From Candidatus Aminicenantota bacterium (lineage in GTDB: Bacteria; Acidobacteriota; B3-B38; Guanabaribacteriales; B3-B38): a DNA stretch of 24,957 nt. The stretch covers positions 1 to 24,957 of the forward strand of contig JAOUOQ010000006.1 of NCBI GenBank assembly GCA_029880275.1. Reading direction: 5' to 3'. Positions 23,939 through 24,957 of this stretch are shown in pieces. A model generated the notes under the pieces. That model was not told the origin of the DNA and did not search any database. It saw only the letters and a program-made list of their open reading frames with translations. Numbering within the stretch: the stretch's first letter is position 1; every line of letters starts with the position of its first letter. The position numbers were made by a program, and so were the translations under genes.

Positions 23939-24646
23939 ATGAGAGGATTAATTATAATTCCCACTTATAATGAGCGGGATAACATTATTCAATTAATTGA
24001 TGATATCTTTTCTCGCTCATTCTCCAATGCGGAATTGGATATACTTGTAATAGATGACAATTCACCTGATGGAACAGGCAATTTGATAGAAAAAAACCAG
24101 GCTCTTAATCATCATCTGTACTTAATACAACGGGAGAAAAAATTAGGATTGGCGAGCGCTTACATTGCAGGATTCAAATTCGGGCTCAGCCAGGACTATA
24201 ACGTGTTTTTCGAGATGGATGCGGATTACTCCCATAATCCAAATTATTTACAAGATTTTCTTGTAACAATAAGGGATTTTGATGTCGTTATTGGTTCGCG
24301 ATATATTCCTCAGGGTGGAGTTGAAAATTGGCGATGGTTGAGAAGATTAATTAGCAAAGGTGGAAATATATATGCAAGATGGTTACTTGGAACCTCCATC
24401 CATGATATTACAAGCGGTTTCAGATGCTTTCGTCGGAAGGTGCTGGAACAGATTAATCTGGATAAAATAAAATCAGAGGGGTATGTATTTCATATTGAGA
24501 TGGCGTATCTCGCTTATATTCAAGGTTTCAGTATTGCAGAAATACCAATCGTTTTCAAGGAACGGATGAAGGGAAAATCAAAAATATCAAGAAAAATTCT
24601 TTTTGAAGCCTTATATAAGATTCCCTGGATCCGGTTGACCCGATGA
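23939..24646 (+). CDS. DPM1-like polyprenyl-phosphate mannosyl/glycosyltransferase (GT2)
   Basis: 235 residues, the size of single-domain dolichyl- or polyprenyl-phosphate mannose synthases. Landmarks are GLIIIPTYNERDNI, VIDDNSPDGTGNLI (D39-D40), the DxD as D94-A95-D96 in FEMDADYSHNP, GSRYIPQGGVENWRWLRR, and DITSGFRCFRR followed by EGYVFHIEM, then PIVFKERMKGKSKIS. It lacks the C-terminal membrane segments of the GT2 at 14936, so it probably works at the membrane surface alone or with a small partner. No Shine-Dalgarno sequence is present before the ATG, which lies two bases after a TATAAT. The gene is AT-rich compared with the operon to its left. The sugar is not determined; mannose is the commonest in this branch. 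Confidence 0.92.
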   Translation: MRGLIIIPTYNERDNIIQLIDDIFSRSFSNAELDILVIDDNSPDGTGNLIEKNQALNHHLYLIQREKKLGLASAYIAGFKFGLSQDYNVFFEMDADYSHNPNYLQDFLVTIRDFDVVIGSRYIPQGGVENWRWLRRLISKGGNIYARWLLGTSIHDITSGFRCFRRKVLEQINLDKIKSEGYVFHIEMAYLAYIQGFSIAEIPIVFKERMKGKSKISRKILFEALYKIPWIRLTR

Positions 24647-24697
24647 TTCATTTTATCCGTGGTTCAAGTTAATTTTTTGAGATTCAGATAATTAACC

Positions 24698-24957
24698 ATG
24701 TTAGGGAAAGTCTTAAGCGCAAAGTTCCTTAGAAGGTTTAACAGGGTTGCAGTCCCTTACAAAATAAACCTTTTTTTGACTTATCGTTGCAATCAAAGAT
24801 GTAGAACTTGTTTTATTTGGAAGAAATATGTTGAAAGCCCTAAATTGAAGGATAAGGAGCTGACAAAGGAGGAATGGGGAAAATTTTTCCAAAATTTGGG
24901 GAGCAACCTTTACTGGCTCTCTATATCAGGAGGAGAACCATTTATAAGAAAGGATTT
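24698..24957 (+). CDS. Radical SAM protein (partial, C-terminus outside window)
   Basis: 86 residues and part of another codon are visible from ATG 24698 to the window edge. The radical SAM signature C31-x3-C35-x2-C38 (YRCNQRCRTCFIW) binds the [4Fe-4S] cluster that cleaves SAM, and SISGGEPFIRKD is the SAM-binding GGE motif. The Trp after the third motif Cys and the short N-terminus resemble SPASM/MoaA-like members. Upstream ribosome signal is weak. The neighbouring GT2 and the glycan operon suggest a sugar- or lipid-modifying role, but only the catalytic start is visible. Confidence 0.85.
   Translation, partial: MLGKVLSAKFLRRFNRVAVPYKINLFLTYRCNQRCRTCFIWKKYVESPKLKDKELTKEEWGKFFQNLGSNLYWLSISGGEPFIRKD

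Noticed and set aside
1..24957. CRISPR array, insertion sequence or phage attachment site
   Set aside because: No regularly spaced short repeats, transposase frames or terminal inverted repeats were seen; the only large repeat is the tandem sulfatase-like gene pair.

Overview
The window looks like chromosomal DNA from a Gram-negative, anaerobic or microaerophilic bacterium. A TonB-dependent outer-membrane receptor, a bactofilin and a class B penicillin-binding protein indicate a two-membrane, peptidoglycan-walled cell. A tungsten/molybdenum aldehyde:ferredoxin oxidoreductase with its own polyferredoxin points to ferredoxin-linked anaerobic metabolism. Base composition is moderate, genes are tightly packed, promoters are sigma70-like, and several starts are not ATG. 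The phylum cannot be fixed from sequence alone; an uncultured lineage is plausible but is inference.

Left part (1-3200, minus strand): a compact run reading leftwards with tRNA-Gly(CCC), bactofilin, class I aminotransferase, LipM-like octanoyltransferase and the start of an exported PgaB/GHL13-like protein cut by the window edge.

Middle part (3200-12170): a plus-strand ThiF/MoeB-like plus MoaD/ThiS-like pair (4-base overlap) converges on a minus-strand polyferredoxin plus AOR operon, so a pterin-cofactor sulfur-transfer module lies tail to tail with its probable client enzyme. Further right, also on the minus strand, are a membrane protein resembling an ECF S component, a TonB receptor, a TPR-penicillin-binding-protein fusion and a SAM hydrolase. 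A clear promoter drives the last three, and a second promoter drives the membrane protein.

Right part (12180-23653, plus strand): one probable operon for an envelope glycan or glycolipid. In order it has a GT-C-like membrane protein with TPR and beta-sandwich tail, a membrane-anchored GT2 polyprenyl-phosphate-type glycosyltransferase, an FrhB-family iron-sulfur/flavin protein, a SAM methyltransferase, an LPG-synthase/AglD-type multipass protein, and two tandemly duplicated sulfatase-fold enzymes with Thr, not Cys/Ser, at the nucleophile position. The set suggests lipid-linked sugar synthesis, membrane translocation, transfer outside the membrane and headgroup modification.

After 23654 the DNA becomes visibly more AT-rich. 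A strong promoter precedes a DPM1-like GT2, and the window ends inside a radical SAM gene.

The best candidate for something undescribed is the operon at 12379-23653, especially the FrhB protein and the duplicated Thr-type sulfatase-fold pair.
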